Part shown: piece by piece, positions 43,106 through 52,133 of the stretch | How the letters are laid out: every line of letters starts with the position of its first letter | How positions within the stretch are numbered: the stretch's first letter is position 1 | Position numbers and translations under genes: made by a program | The notes under the pieces: model-generated | What the model saw: only the letters and a program-made list of their open reading frames with translations | The model's database searches: none | Told to the model about the DNA's origin: nothing | DNA from: Faecalicatena_A orotica | GTDB lineage: Bacteria; Bacillota; Clostridia; Lachnospirales; Lachnospiraceae | Assembly (NCBI RefSeq): GCF_040545875.1 | Contig: NZ_JBEPMR010000014.1 | Length of the DNA: 64,000 nucleotides | Reading direction: 5' to 3' (one strand)

Positions 43106-44101
43106 TTAGCCAAGCGCCTCTGCCGTCTCACGCATAAGCTGGACATCCTTCGGGTCAAGTTCAAGCTCTGCAGACTTCACATTTTCCGCAATCTGGTCTA
43201 CCGTTGTGGAACCACTCAGCAGATTCAGGAAATCCCCCTGTGCGAGTATCCAGCCAAGGGAAAGATTCGCAATCGTACAATTATATTTCTCGCAGAGCGG
43301 TTTCCACTGTTCCATCATATCCATTGCCGCCTGCATATTGTCCGGCTGGAACCATTTTTTCGGTATCTGGGCGCCAACCGGTTTGTAGTCCCTTGGCATC
43401 GTGCCGGACAGAAGTCCCATCTCCAATGGGGAGTATGCCTGAATGGTCACACCGTTCTCGCGGCAGCATGGAATAATTTCGTCTTCAATGCCGCGGTCCA
43501 GTATGGAATATTTTGCCTGGACAATATCCAGCTGGCCCCACTTCAGATATTCCTCAATATGGTGTATGTCCACATTAGCTGCTCCGATTGCCTTGATTTT
43601 CCCCTGTGCTTTTAAGTCGTTTAATACATCCATTGTCTTCTGGATCGGTACAAAATATTCTGTTCCTTCTATGGCCTGCCAGTGTGTCATGTATACATCA
43701 ATATAATCTGTCCCGAGGCGTTCCAGTGATTCTTCGATTTCTTTTTTCACTGACGCACTGTTCAGATTCTTATAAAGCTGGATGCCGTTTACCTTGTTAA
43801 AAAGGTCCCCTTTCATTTCCTGGTCCCATATGACACCGCACTTTGTAATGATAACAACATCTTCCCGATTCATTCCTTCCAATGCTTTCCCGAGGATCTT
43901 CTCACTATTGCCAAAATTATAACCCGGTGCCGTGTCGATCAGATTTACCCCTAGCTTTGGTGCTTCCCTGATTGTATCAACGACAACCTGCATATCATGA
44001 TCACCGCCCCATGCGGAGCCCCCGCCGATCGACCATGTCCCAAGGCCGATTCTTGAAATGTCCATACCTGTCCTGCCAAGCTTCATTGTTTTCATATCCA
44101 T
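43106..44101 (-). CDS. Aldo/keto reductase
   Basis: 331 aa (alpha/beta)8 oxidoreductase. The AKR catalytic tetrad is visible as Asp in LIDTAPGYNFG with Tyr58-like Tyr, Lys in VVIITKCG and His in DVYMTHWQA. The C-terminal QIAENVKSAELELD binds NADPH. It is last in the sugar operon and probably reduces or oxidises a pathway intermediate. Confidence 0.88.
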   Translation of the reverse strand: MDMKTMKLGRTGMDISRIGLGTWSIGGGSAWGGDHDMQVVVDTIREAPKLGVNLIDTAPGYNFGNSEKILGKALEGMNREDVVIITKCGVIWDQEMKGDLFNKVNGIQLYKNLNSASVKKEIEESLERLGTDYIDVYMTHWQAIEGTEYFVPIQKTMDVLNDLKAQGKIKAIGAANVDIHHIEEYLKWGQLDIVQAKYSILDRGIEDEIIPCCRENGVTIQAYSPLEMGLLSGTMPRDYKPVGAQIPKKWFQPDNMQAAMDMMEQWKPLCEKYNCTIANLSLGWILAQGDFLNLLSGSTTVDQIAENVKSAELELDPKDVQLMRETAEALG

Positions 44102-44131
44102 TACTTCCTTTCCTGCTGTGAAGCGTTCTTC

Positions 44132-45115
44132 TTATTCGTTTATCTGCTGTTTATAGTCTTCACGGTATTTAGCCAGCATGTCATCTACCATCTGCTTATT
44201 CTTTACACCGCCTGTCGCACCGACATACTGGACCGAGACTGCTGCCGTACAGTTTGCATAAACTGCACATTCACGCAGTTCCTTCCCTTCCAAAAGAGCA
44301 GTGATAAAGCCTGATGCAAAATTATCACCTGCACCGATCGTATCAATCGCTGTAACTCCCTTACATGCGGGCACGATCATGGAGCCTTCTGCATTTCGGA
44401 TGTAACATCCTCGTTTTCCAATCTTCATGATGACATTTTTAACGCCGCAGTTATATATCACATCAGCAACCCTGTCTTCTTCTGTCTCGCCTGTCAGCTC
44501 ACATGCCTCCTCGAAATTCGGGAAGAAATAATCGATATACCCTAGTGCTTCTCTGATATCTTCAAGCTTCTCATCCAGTTTCGGGGAAACCATGTCTGCA
44601 CAGATGATCATTCCTTCTTCTTTTGCCTTCGAAAAGACAGAGACAAGAGCCTTGTTGTCAAATAAAGGATTATTGAAAATACTCGCAAACGATAGTATTC
44701 TGGCATCTTTTAGTGCAGACATGTCCAAATCCTCATAGCAGAACTTCCACAGGCTTCCCTGCCTGTTCGTAATAAAGGTCCGTTCTCCGTCTGCTGCCAC
44801 AAGGCCTACATTAATAGAAGTTACCTTCTCCGGGTCCTGTTTGATATATGTAGTATCTATATTGTTGGATTTACAATGATCGATGACAAACCATCCTGGT
44901 ACATCTACACCGATACAGCTCATTAAGCCGACCCTGTGGCCGAGCCTTGTAATAATCGTTGATTCATTAAGTGCATCTCCGCCGATCGTCATCGTAATGC
45001 CGTCCACCGGATAAGAGACCACATCAAACACTTCTTTACTTACCGGTCTCAGCGGCAGATCAACGATCGCCGCCCCTATGATTATGACATCTAATTTCTT
45101 ATCCACTTTATTCAT
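44132..45115 (-). CDS. PfkB-family carbohydrate kinase
   Basis: 327 aa ribokinase-like fold. The N-terminal GGDALNESTIITRLG is the substrate-binding GG motif. The C-terminal ATP site has DTIGAGDNFASGFITALLEG with catalytic Asp in GAGD. It phosphorylates a sugar or ketose with ATP. The start at 45115 overlaps the aldolase stop and is more likely than the longer frame to 45160, which lies inside the aldolase gene. Confidence 0.87.
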   Translation of the reverse strand: MNKVDKKLDVIIIGAAIVDLPLRPVSKEVFDVVSYPVDGITMTIGGDALNESTIITRLGHRVGLMSCIGVDVPGWFVIDHCKSNNIDTTYIKQDPEKVTSINVGLVAADGERTFITNRQGSLWKFCYEDLDMSALKDARILSFASIFNNPLFDNKALVSVFSKAKEEGMIICADMVSPKLDEKLEDIREALGYIDYFFPNFEEACELTGETEEDRVADVIYNCGVKNVIMKIGKRGCYIRNAEGSMIVPACKGVTAIDTIGAGDNFASGFITALLEGKELRECAVYANCTAAVSVQYVGATGGVKNKQMVDDMLAKYREDYKQQINE

Positions 45116-45947
45116 CAGCCCTTCCATCATCACCGAACAGTTTGATTTTATACATTGCACGCTCTTTGACCGCTTTTCTTACCTCACGCTGTACAGATAA
45201 GTACGGCTCATCTTTATGGGCGTTCGTTGCTTCCATCGCAGCCTGGCAAAGCTCCGTGTGAATGTTGATCTTTGCGATTCCAAGCGAGATTGCCTTCTTG
45301 ATATCCTCATCTCCGATTCCTGAAGCGCCGTGCAGTACAAGCGGCACATCAACTTCACTGGCAACTTTCTCAAGCACATCAAAAGCCAGTTCCGGCTCTG
45401 AAGAGTATACGCCGTGGACATTACCTATGGCAACAGCCAGAGAATCGCATCCCGTTCTCTCGACGAATTCCTTTGCTTTTGTCGGATCTGTATACTGGTA
45501 ATCTGACAGTGCCTCCTCATATACGGTCTCATTTCCCACATGGCCAAGTTCTGCCTCGACAGGGATGTTATATGCATGGAAATAATCGACACATCTCTTG
45601 ATCTCCGCAACGTTTTCTTCATATGGAAGTGCGGAAGCGTCACGCATAACGGAATTCATGCAGTGGTTAACCGCATTCTGCAGGATAGTCATGTTGCGGC
45701 CGTGGTCCCAGTGCTCTATCACCGGTACTGTCGCATTCTTAGCCATAGAATCCATCATGTAGCAGAAGTCCTCGAAAGATGTGTTTCCTGTAAATCCTGT
45801 ACCAAAAGAGATGATGATCGGAGCACGCAGTTCTTCTGCCGCATCGATTACCCCCATCAGCATTTCTGCATTCCACACGTTAAAATGCGGAATCGCATAG
45901 TGGCCTTTTCTCGCTTTATTTTCCCAATATCTGATATCTGATAACAT
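45108..45947 (-). CDS. Class II (zinc) aldolase, fructose/tagatose-bisphosphate type
   Basis: 279 aa. The active-site region VIEHWDHGRN replaces the more usual HLDHG but keeps the catalytic Asp and zinc His. Other zinc and DHAP residues lie in EAELGHVGNE, GNVHGVYSSEP and VLHGASGI. Such enzymes split a ketose (bis)phosphate into DHAP and an aldehyde. Coupled to the PfkB kinase by overlap, which suggests the kinase makes its substrate. Confidence 0.85.
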   Translation of the reverse strand: MLSDIRYWENKARKGHYAIPHFNVWNAEMLMGVIDAAEELRAPIIISFGTGFTGNTSFEDFCYMMDSMAKNATVPVIEHWDHGRNMTILQNAVNHCMNSVMRDASALPYEENVAEIKRCVDYFHAYNIPVEAELGHVGNETVYEEALSDYQYTDPTKAKEFVERTGCDSLAVAIGNVHGVYSSEPELAFDVLEKVASEVDVPLVLHGASGIGDEDIKKAISLGIAKINIHTELCQAAMEATNAHKDEPYLSVQREVRKAVKERAMYKIKLFGDDGRADE

Positions 45948-45980
45948 AGTTTTCTCCTTCTCACGGTTTCATAGAATCAA

Positions 45981-47036
45981 TTAATCTGCTACTTTTACAA
46001 CACCCTTGACCATATCATTCTTCTTGACCGGATCAATAGCTTCTGTGAATGCTCTCTGTACATCCTTGTAATCATAAATATTTGTAACCATATCTTTCAC
46101 ATTGAACTTTCCTGTGGCAATCGCTTCGATTGTCTGTGGGAAGTTGTTGCAGTACCTGAATGCTGTCTGGATGGTAACTTCACGGTTGATCTTGAGGAAA
46201 TCAATCGGAACAGGGGCGGACTGTGTGCCTACCATCATGATCTTGCCGCCGCGTGCCACAAGCTGCACTGCCTGCTGTGCTGTAAATGCTGAGCCTGCCG
46301 CTTCAAACACAAGCTCCACACCATGATCGCCATAAAGCTCTTTTGATCGCAGTACGGCAACGGTATCCTCAGCTTTTCCGTTAATAACCCGCTTTGCACC
46401 AAGTTTTTTTGCTAAATCCAGCCGTTTCTCAATCACATCTACAACTGTGATATCAGTCGCGCCAAGGCTTAAGCACGCCTGCAGGACCATAAGCCCGATT
46501 GTCCCGCCCCCGAGGATGACAATGCTTTTTCCTACCTGTGCCCCGCCTAACATGGCCGCATGCATGCCGACTGCTGCCGGTTCTACCAGTGCGCCTTCCA
46601 AAGTGGTCATTCCCTCTGGAATATGGTAGGTCCATTCTTCGGGATGTGTCATGTACTGCGTCAGTGCCCCCTTATAATTAGGCTGTGTGGCCATAAAGTC
46701 TACTCCCGGGCAGATATTATAACGGCCGCCGCGGCAATATTCACAGGTGTCATCCGGCACGCCTGGTTCGATCAAAACCTTGTCACCGACCTTAAATCTT
46801 GTGACTGCGGCGCCAACGCCCACAACTTCACCTGCCACTTCATGGCCCAGCCCGATCTTCTGGTTTGGATCTTTGGGTGGAATAAATGGTCCGAATTCGA
46901 ATCCGTGGATATCTGATCCGCACATCCCCACATATTCAACTTTCATCAGGATTTCATGGTCCTTTGGCTGTGGAATGGGACACTCCTGAATCTCAAACTG
47001 CTTCGGTGTTACCAATATCGCTTCTGAATTATTCAT
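45981..47036 (-). CDS. Zinc-dependent medium-chain dehydrogenase, sorbitol dehydrogenase-like
   Basis: 351 aa. Catalytic zinc ligands are in YVGMCGSDIHGFE and GLGHEVAGEVVGVG; the Rossmann loop is ILGGGTIGLMVLQ with a downstream Asp (VVDVIE), favouring NAD+. The structural-zinc segment reads DDTCEYCRGGRYNIC, so it has three Cys where the family often has four. It likely oxidises a polyol to a ketose. AGGAGG before the ATG. Confidence 0.86.
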   Translation of the reverse strand: MNNSEAILVTPKQFEIQECPIPQPKDHEILMKVEYVGMCGSDIHGFEFGPFIPPKDPNQKIGLGHEVAGEVVGVGAAVTRFKVGDKVLIEPGVPDDTCEYCRGGRYNICPGVDFMATQPNYKGALTQYMTHPEEWTYHIPEGMTTLEGALVEPAAVGMHAAMLGGAQVGKSIVILGGGTIGLMVLQACLSLGATDITVVDVIEKRLDLAKKLGAKRVINGKAEDTVAVLRSKELYGDHGVELVFEAAGSAFTAQQAVQLVARGGKIMMVGTQSAPVPIDFLKINREVTIQTAFRYCNNFPQTIEAIATGKFNVKDMVTNIYDYKDVQRAFTEAIDPVKKNDMVKGVVKVAD

Positions 47037-47098
47037 GATATAACCTCCTGTTATGTAACCCTGCGCCTGACTTCACCAGACACCGGGAATTTACCGGT

Positions 47099-48472
47099 TT
47101 AGTCGATGTTTCCAATATCCTCTACAGATTCTCCCCTGGTTTCAATTCCCAGGAACAGAATGCTTACTGCTATAATAATTGCCACAACGGAGATCAGTAT
47201 AAATACTCCGTTCGCCCCTGCACTGTTTGCCACGTATGTTACAAGGAATGGGAAAAAGATATTGCTGACACGTCCCATTGCGTTACTGAATCCGGAACCG
47301 GATAGTTTTGCTGATGTCGGCCACATTTCCGGCACATAGACTGCAGATGCATAGCAGACATACATATAAATCGCTGTATTGAGCAGGAATGTCCAGAGAA
47401 TCAGTCCTCCCATAGAACTCTGTCTTCCTGTGATAATCCCGAAGACTGCCATGATTGCCAGAAGAACCACCCCCATCGCCTTACGCGGGATTTTATCCAT
47501 AATCAGTGATGCAATAAAGATTCCGAAAGGCGCCCCGAACAGTCCGAACATTGTCATGAACTGGGACTGGGATGTATCAAACCCTAATGATGAGAGCATG
47601 GAAGGCATCCAGTTCATCAAGGTATACTGGATCGTATTCATACCGATTAATACGAGGGAGCCTACAATGGTTCTTCTCAAAAGTTTGCCTTTAAATAATG
47701 CTGAATATGGGAGCTGCTTCACCTGTTTTGGTTCTTCTGTTACTTCTGGCAGTGGTTTTCCTGTAGCCGCCTCGATTTCTTTTTCGATCTTTGTCATAAG
47801 CTCATCTGCTTCGTCAACTCTTCCCTGTGCTTCCAGCCATCTTGGTGATTCCGGGAACTTCTTTGCTACCAGAATACTTGCAATGATGGACAATACGGAC
47901 GGAATCATAAACTGGATTCTCCAGTTCATGGCGTAGCTGACGCCGGTTGAAACAACCAGAAGTGCGATACCATTACAGATTGGATGTGCCCAGTTGCCGA
48001 TGAAAGAGGTACGGCTTGACCATGTCCCCCTGTTTCTGCCTGGAACATACTCTGTAAATCCTGCAAAAAGAACGACTAAAAGTGCCCCGAGTCCGAGTCC
48101 CTGTATCAGTCTGAATACATAAAGTACATAGATATTCGGTGAAACCGCACCGCCGATCATGGCGATGATATGTATTACTTCATATAAAAGAATACTTTTC
48201 TTACGGCCGATCTTATCGCCGATCGGTCCCCCGATCAAAGCTCCGAACAGCTGCCCTGCGGTATACGTGGTACTCCACATAGCCAGCAGTTTAGACCCCG
48301 GCTCCAGCCAGTGGATCTCATTGAGCAGAATGTTCTGCACCGCACCGCCGATACCATTAGACCAGCAGACTAAAAGCGCGAAGGCCGTAACAAGCCACAT
48401 TTTGATGTGCCATGAAGAGTTTGGCAGGCGGTCAAGCCTTGCGCCAATGTTTACATTTCGTTTTTTATCCAT
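47099..48472 (-). CDS. MFS transporter, sugar-porter-like
   Basis: 457 aa with 12 hydrophobic segments. The A-like loop GGPIGDKIGRKKSIL lies between TM2 and TM3, and RLIQGLGLGALLVV in TM4. A central cytoplasmic loop (about 205-260) contains PESPRWLEAQGRVDEA, a sugar-porter hallmark. Start 48472 (ATG) has AGGAGGG upstream; a GTG two codons earlier is possible. It is the only transporter in the operon proper, so the substrate should enter unphosphorylated. Confidence 0.88.
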   Translation of the reverse strand: MDKKRNVNIGARLDRLPNSSWHIKMWLVTAFALLVCWSNGIGGAVQNILLNEIHWLEPGSKLLAMWSTTYTAGQLFGALIGGPIGDKIGRKKSILLYEVIHIIAMIGGAVSPNIYVLYVFRLIQGLGLGALLVVLFAGFTEYVPGRNRGTWSSRTSFIGNWAHPICNGIALLVVSTGVSYAMNWRIQFMIPSVLSIIASILVAKKFPESPRWLEAQGRVDEADELMTKIEKEIEAATGKPLPEVTEEPKQVKQLPYSALFKGKLLRRTIVGSLVLIGMNTIQYTLMNWMPSMLSSLGFDTSQSQFMTMFGLFGAPFGIFIASLIMDKIPRKAMGVVLLAIMAVFGIITGRQSSMGGLILWTFLLNTAIYMYVCYASAVYVPEMWPTSAKLSGSGFSNAMGRVSNIFFPFLVTYVANSAGANGVFILISVVAIIIAVSILFLGIETRGESVEDIGNID

Positions 48473-48523
48473 TTTCACACCCTCCTGATATCTCCTTCGA
48501 TACCATTTCTCATTTTTGTTGTC

Positions 48524-49207
48524 TTATATCTTCTTCTCTACTTTGATCTCCGCTTCCATAATCTCCCATGCTTTCCGGATATCTTTACTCTTGTTCCATA
48601 ATGCCGGAGGCCCTAACACAACAACGTCCGCGCCTGCATCATATAGTAACTGGTATACGTCCCAGTTCATAGACCCGTCTGCTTCAATCAGGAACTTCAG
48701 TCCCATCTCCTCACGCCACTTAACAAGGGTGCGGATCTTATCATACATTTGTTCAATCACCTTCTGGCCCGCATATCCGGCATCCACGATCATAATTGTC
48801 ACCTTACTAAGAAGCGGCAGATAATAACGGATGGCTTCCAGCGGAGCCGCCGGATTCAAAGCGATTCCGGCTTTGCACCCCAAGGACCTGATCTTGTTGA
48901 TTGTCACAAATGCGTCGCTTTCGATACAGTCTGTGTGAGGTGTAATGTAGGCTGCCCCTGCCTCTGCACAAGCCTCAATATAATCCTGCGGGTGCTTTAC
49001 CATAAGGTGTGCATCCATCGGCGTCTTCACATGCGGTTTCAAATATGCCATAAAGTCCGGTCCGATTCCAAATGTCTTAACATAATTCCCGTCTTTGATA
49101 TCCATATGTAAAAAGTCAGCCCTTGAATCGATGAACTTTACCTGCTCCTCCATACGGAACAGGTCACAGCACCCCATCGATGGCGCAACTAAAAGTCTAT
49201 CTCTCAT
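48524..49207 (-). CDS. Ribulose-phosphate 3-epimerase family, AlsE-like
   Basis: 227 aa TIM barrel. Conserved residues: Ser in VAPSMGCCDL, Asp in FLHMDIKDG (acid/base), His in DAHLMVKHP and Asp in IEADGSMN. Several features are closer to allulose-6-phosphate 3-epimerase AlsE than to Rpe (FIDSRADFLHMDI, KAWEIMEAEI). It would interconvert a ketose-6-phosphate such as allulose-6-P and fructose-6-P. Start 49207 because GGAGG lies just before it and includes the alternative upstream ATG. Confidence 0.82.
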   Translation of the reverse strand: MRDRLLVAPSMGCCDLFRMEEQVKFIDSRADFLHMDIKDGNYVKTFGIGPDFMAYLKPHVKTPMDAHLMVKHPQDYIEACAEAGAAYITPHTDCIESDAFVTINKIRSLGCKAGIALNPAAPLEAIRYYLPLLSKVTIMIVDAGYAGQKVIEQMYDKIRTLVKWREEMGLKFLIEADGSMNWDVYQLLYDAGADVVVLGPPALWNKSKDIRKAWEIMEAEIKVEKKI

Positions 49208-49218
49208 CGTGTCCTCCA

Positions 49219-50292
49219 TTAGTCAAAATCATATGTCATGATTACCTTGATTGCTTCTTTAGATACCATTGCATCGAATCCTTTTTCCCATTCGGAAAGT
49301 CCGATGCGGTGTGTGATCATCGGCTGAACCTTGATCTCACCTTTCTGAAGCAGGCGGATTGCATTTCTCCATGATGTGGAGTCATAAGCCATATGTCCGA
49401 TGATGCTCTTGTTCCATGATGTAATATCGTTGATGGAAAATTCCAGAGGCTTGAATCCCATTCCGACGCGGACGATCTCTGCATTAGGCCTTGTCATTTC
49501 AAGTGCCTGTTTCAATGCAATGTTTGCTCCTGAGCACTCGATTACCAGTCCGAGATTGTCTCTTCCGCAGATCTCCTGGCATCTTGCAACAACATCTTCC
49601 GTTGACCCGTTCACACAATGGGTTGCCCCTAGTTCTTCTGCTACTTTAAAGCGTACTTTTGTATCATCCTGAAGACCAACCATTACGATGTTAACCGCTC
49701 CCATGATACGTGCCATCTGTACGGAGAATAAACCAAGCGGGCCTGTTCCAAATACCACTACATCCTGTCCCGGAAGCAGATGGGCCTGCTGCGCGATTGC
49801 TTTATAGGCATTACAGATTGGATCAAGGACAGCCGCTTCTTCGTATTTAATCCCCTCCGGGATTTCCCAGATTGCATGTTTATGGATTCTCAGGATCTCT
49901 CCCGGTATCTTGCAGTACTTCGTGAATCCGCCGCCCCAGCGGTTATTGTCCAGACCAAGGTTTACCTTTTCTTCACAGCAGAGGAAATCTCCCTGTTCAC
50001 ATGCCGGGCAGACGCCGCATACATGCCCGCTGTTGTCTGATACGATTCTTTGTCCGACCTTCCAGTCAGTAACCTTTTCACCAACCTTGACAATCTCTCC
50101 TGCAAATTCATGACCACGTACTGAGTTGAACTCATCTGACCCGTTGTCAACTTTATAGTGCTTCATGTCTGCCCCGCAGATTGCAGCGGCCTTCACTTCG
50201 ATAATAATATCTTCCGGTCCGCATTCCGGCTCTGGAACATCAATCATTCTGTAACCGCCAAATTCTTTTCCATATCTTGCTAATGCTTTCAT
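49219..50292 (-). CDS. Zinc-dependent medium-chain alcohol/polyol dehydrogenase
   Basis: 357 aa. Catalytic zinc region AAAICGADMKHYK and RGHEFAGEIVKVG; structural zinc Cys in CGVCPACEQGDFLCC; Rossmann loop VFGTGPLGLFSVQ. First gene of the sugar operon, AGGAGG-like SD (GGAGG) before the ATG. Its stop overlaps the ATG of the longer epimerase form. Similar in type to galactitol, iditol or threonine dehydrogenases; the substrate cannot be fixed. Confidence 0.86.
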   Translation of the reverse strand: MKALARYGKEFGGYRMIDVPEPECGPEDIIIEVKAAAICGADMKHYKVDNGSDEFNSVRGHEFAGEIVKVGEKVTDWKVGQRIVSDNSGHVCGVCPACEQGDFLCCEEKVNLGLDNNRWGGGFTKYCKIPGEILRIHKHAIWEIPEGIKYEEAAVLDPICNAYKAIAQQAHLLPGQDVVVFGTGPLGLFSVQMARIMGAVNIVMVGLQDDTKVRFKVAEELGATHCVNGSTEDVVARCQEICGRDNLGLVIECSGANIALKQALEMTRPNAEIVRVGMGFKPLEFSINDITSWNKSIIGHMAYDSTSWRNAIRLLQKGEIKVQPMITHRIGLSEWEKGFDAMVSKEAIKVIMTYDFD

Positions 50293-50336
50293 TCTAATGC
50301 CTCCATACTTTCATAGGTTTTTGGTTTATAGGTTTT

Positions 50337-50414
50337 ACATTTCGGCCGAAATGTTAAGTGATTTGTTCACTTGTTTTATGAGTACATATTACATCAATAT
50401 TTTTTGTAAGTCAA
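50337..50414 (-). promoter_or_regulatory. Promoter and operator palindromes of the sugar operon
   Basis: Minus strand: -35 TTGACT (50409-50414), 17-bp spacer, -10 TAATAT (50386-50391). Just downstream lie AAGTGA-5-TCACTT (50356-50372) and a perfect 18-bp palindrome ACATTTCGGCCGAAATGT (50337-50354). Both fall between the likely transcription start and the ATG at 50292, good positions for repressor binding. The remaining gap to 50621 holds only the glyA terminator and AT-rich sequence. Confidence 0.75.
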
Positions 50415-50548
50415 ACATTTTATGTTGTTTTCACAGATTTTTATTACTGTTTCACAAATATAAAGTCTTCTTTTTGTCTATATTCACCATTAATATTTCT
50501 GTTTTACAGATTTTATCTTGTTTTTACACTTTTATTGCTTTGTTTTCC

Positions 50549-50599
50549 AAGAAATCAAAAGACGCAGGATAAATTGCATCCTGCGTCTTCTGATTTCTT
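50549..50599 (-). terminator. Terminator after glyA
   Basis: 22-bp arms (50549-50570 with 50578-50599) with one mismatch and a 7-nt loop, about 20 bp past the frameshifted glyA stop. Confidence 0.75.
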
Positions 50600-50621
50600 C
50601 TTTATTATATTTTTCGAACAT

Positions 50622-51914
50622 TTAAAATCTGCCGCTTATATCTCTGTAACATAATTGCGGGCGTATTTCCCCTATTTGGTTAAATAAGCGGGTACTTAGC
50701 TGTAAGTTCGGCCACCATTGATTTTGCTTTTCAACATTCGCTTCGTCAGCGATTACCATTGCAACGATCTCGGCAATCTTATCCATGTCTTCTTCTTTCA
50801 TTCCGCGGGTTGTTACAGCGGGTGTACCAAGTCTGACGCCACTTGTTACAAAAGGAGATCTTGGATCATTCGGGATCGTGTTCTTGTTACAGGTTACATG
50901 CGCCTCGTCCAGACGTTTTTCCAGTTCTTTTCCACTGACATTGTTCTCTGTCAAATCCACGAGCATCAGATGGTTATCTGTTCCGCCTGAAACAATCTTG
51001 ATTCCGCGGCTCTGAAGTCCTTTACACAATGCCTGGGCATTTTTCACGATCTGCTCCTGATATGTCTTGAATTCCGGCTGGAGTGCTTCTTTGAAACAGA
51101 TCGCTTTTGCCGCGATCACGTGCATCAGAGGGCCTCCCTGCGTTCCCGGGAATACTGCCTTATTGAAGTTAAACTTCTCGTTCATCTCGTTGCTGGAGAG
51201 GATCATTCCGCCCCGCGGTCCTCTTAAAGTCTTGTGTGTAGTCGTTGTCGTAACATGGGCATAAGGGATTGGACTCGGATGTACGCCTGCTGCCACCAGC
51301 CCGGCGATATGTGCCATATCTACCATCAGATATGCGCCGACCTCATCCGCGATCTCACGGAATCTCTTGAAATCAATGGTTCTTGCATAGGCGCTCGCTC
51401 CTGCGATGATCAGCTTTGGCTTGTGTTCCTTTGCGACTTCGAGCACTTTGTCATAATCTATCACGCCTTCATCATTTACGCCATAAGCTGCAAAATCAAA
51501 GTATTTTCCTGAGATGTTGACCGGTGAACCGTGGGTCAGGTGTCCGCCGTGATCCAGATTCATGCCAAGGATCTTGTCTCCCGGCTCCACCATTGCAAAC
51601 ATCGCTGCAAGATTCGCCTGGGCCCCGGAGTGCGGCTGTACGTTTGCATACTCACAATCGAAAAGCTTTTCCGCCCTCTCTCTTGCAAGGTTCTCAACCA
51701 CGTCAACGCACTGGCATCCGCCGTAGTATCTTCTTCCCGGATAACCCTCTGCATATTTATTCGTCATCGGGCTTCCCATAGCTGCCATGACAGCTTTGCT
51801 GACCCAGTTCTCAGAAGCAATCAGCTCGATGTGTGAATTCTGTCTTTCCATCTCTGCCTGTATTGCATTTGCAACTTCAACATCTTCATTCTTGATTTCC
51901 TCGAAATCGTACAT
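50622..51914 (-). CDS. glyA: Serine hydroxymethyltransferase with an apparent C-terminal frameshift
   Basis: 430 aa as read. The PLP Lys is in THKTLRGPRGG (near 226); other motifs are IELIASENW, RYYGGCQCVD and VDMAHIAGLVAAG. It converts serine and tetrahydrofolate to glycine and methylene-THF. Up to about residue 394 it matches the family. After the A4 run at 50728-50731 the frame changes: adding one A restores KAKSMVAELTAKYPLI with a stop at 50680, giving about 411 aa, the normal length. Read as is, it has an unrelated 35-residue tail ending at 50622. Start 51914 has GGAGG and AAAGGA upstream. Confidence 0.93.
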   Translation of the reverse strand: MYDFEEIKNEDVEVANAIQAEMERQNSHIELIASENWVSKAVMAAMGSPMTNKYAEGYPGRRYYGGCQCVDVVENLARERAEKLFDCEYANVQPHSGAQANLAAMFAMVEPGDKILGMNLDHGGHLTHGSPVNISGKYFDFAAYGVNDEGVIDYDKVLEVAKEHKPKLIIAGASAYARTIDFKRFREIADEVGAYLMVDMAHIAGLVAAGVHPSPIPYAHVTTTTTHKTLRGPRGGMILSSNEMNEKFNFNKAVFPGTQGGPLMHVIAAKAICFKEALQPEFKTYQEQIVKNAQALCKGLQSRGIKIVSGGTDNHLMLVDLTENNVSGKELEKRLDEAHVTCNKNTIPNDPRSPFVTSGVRLGTPAVTTRGMKEEDMDKIAEIVAMVIADEANVEKQNQWWPNLQLSTRLFNQIGEIRPQLCYRDISGRF

Positions 51915-51984
51915 AGTCCTTTCCCTCCATGAATCAATTAGCATTTTCCCGGCAGTATAAGCCGCCGGATAAGTCATTGGGGAC

Positions 51985-51996
51985 ATTATAGCACAG
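51985..51996 (-). promoter_or_regulatory. Extended -10 element upstream of glyA
   Basis: TATAAT on the minus strand (51985-51990) is preceded by TG one base upstream (TGCTATAAT), an extended -10. The -35 region is not clear. A CCGGCGG/CTGCCGG hairpin lies in the leader (about 51945-51967). Confidence 0.5.
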
Positions 51997-52043
51997 AGAC
52001 CGGCAGAAATCCATATGTAATTAAAGGAGGCGGGATTTTCATA

Positions 52044-52072
52044 TTGATATTTTTCGATTTAAGAAATATAAT
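52044..52072 (+). promoter_or_regulatory. Promoter of the CobW-thioredoxin-ArsR cassette
   Basis: TTGATA (52044-52049), 17-bp spacer, TATAAT (52067-52072). The leader to the ATG at 52134 is about 55 nt. ArsR autoregulation would be expected here, but no clear dyad is seen. Confidence 0.6.
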
Positions 52073-52133
52073 AAGGAAAAGAAATAAGCCTGAACGACTG
52101 CAAAAATACATTTCTGAACGGAGGTTTCATATT

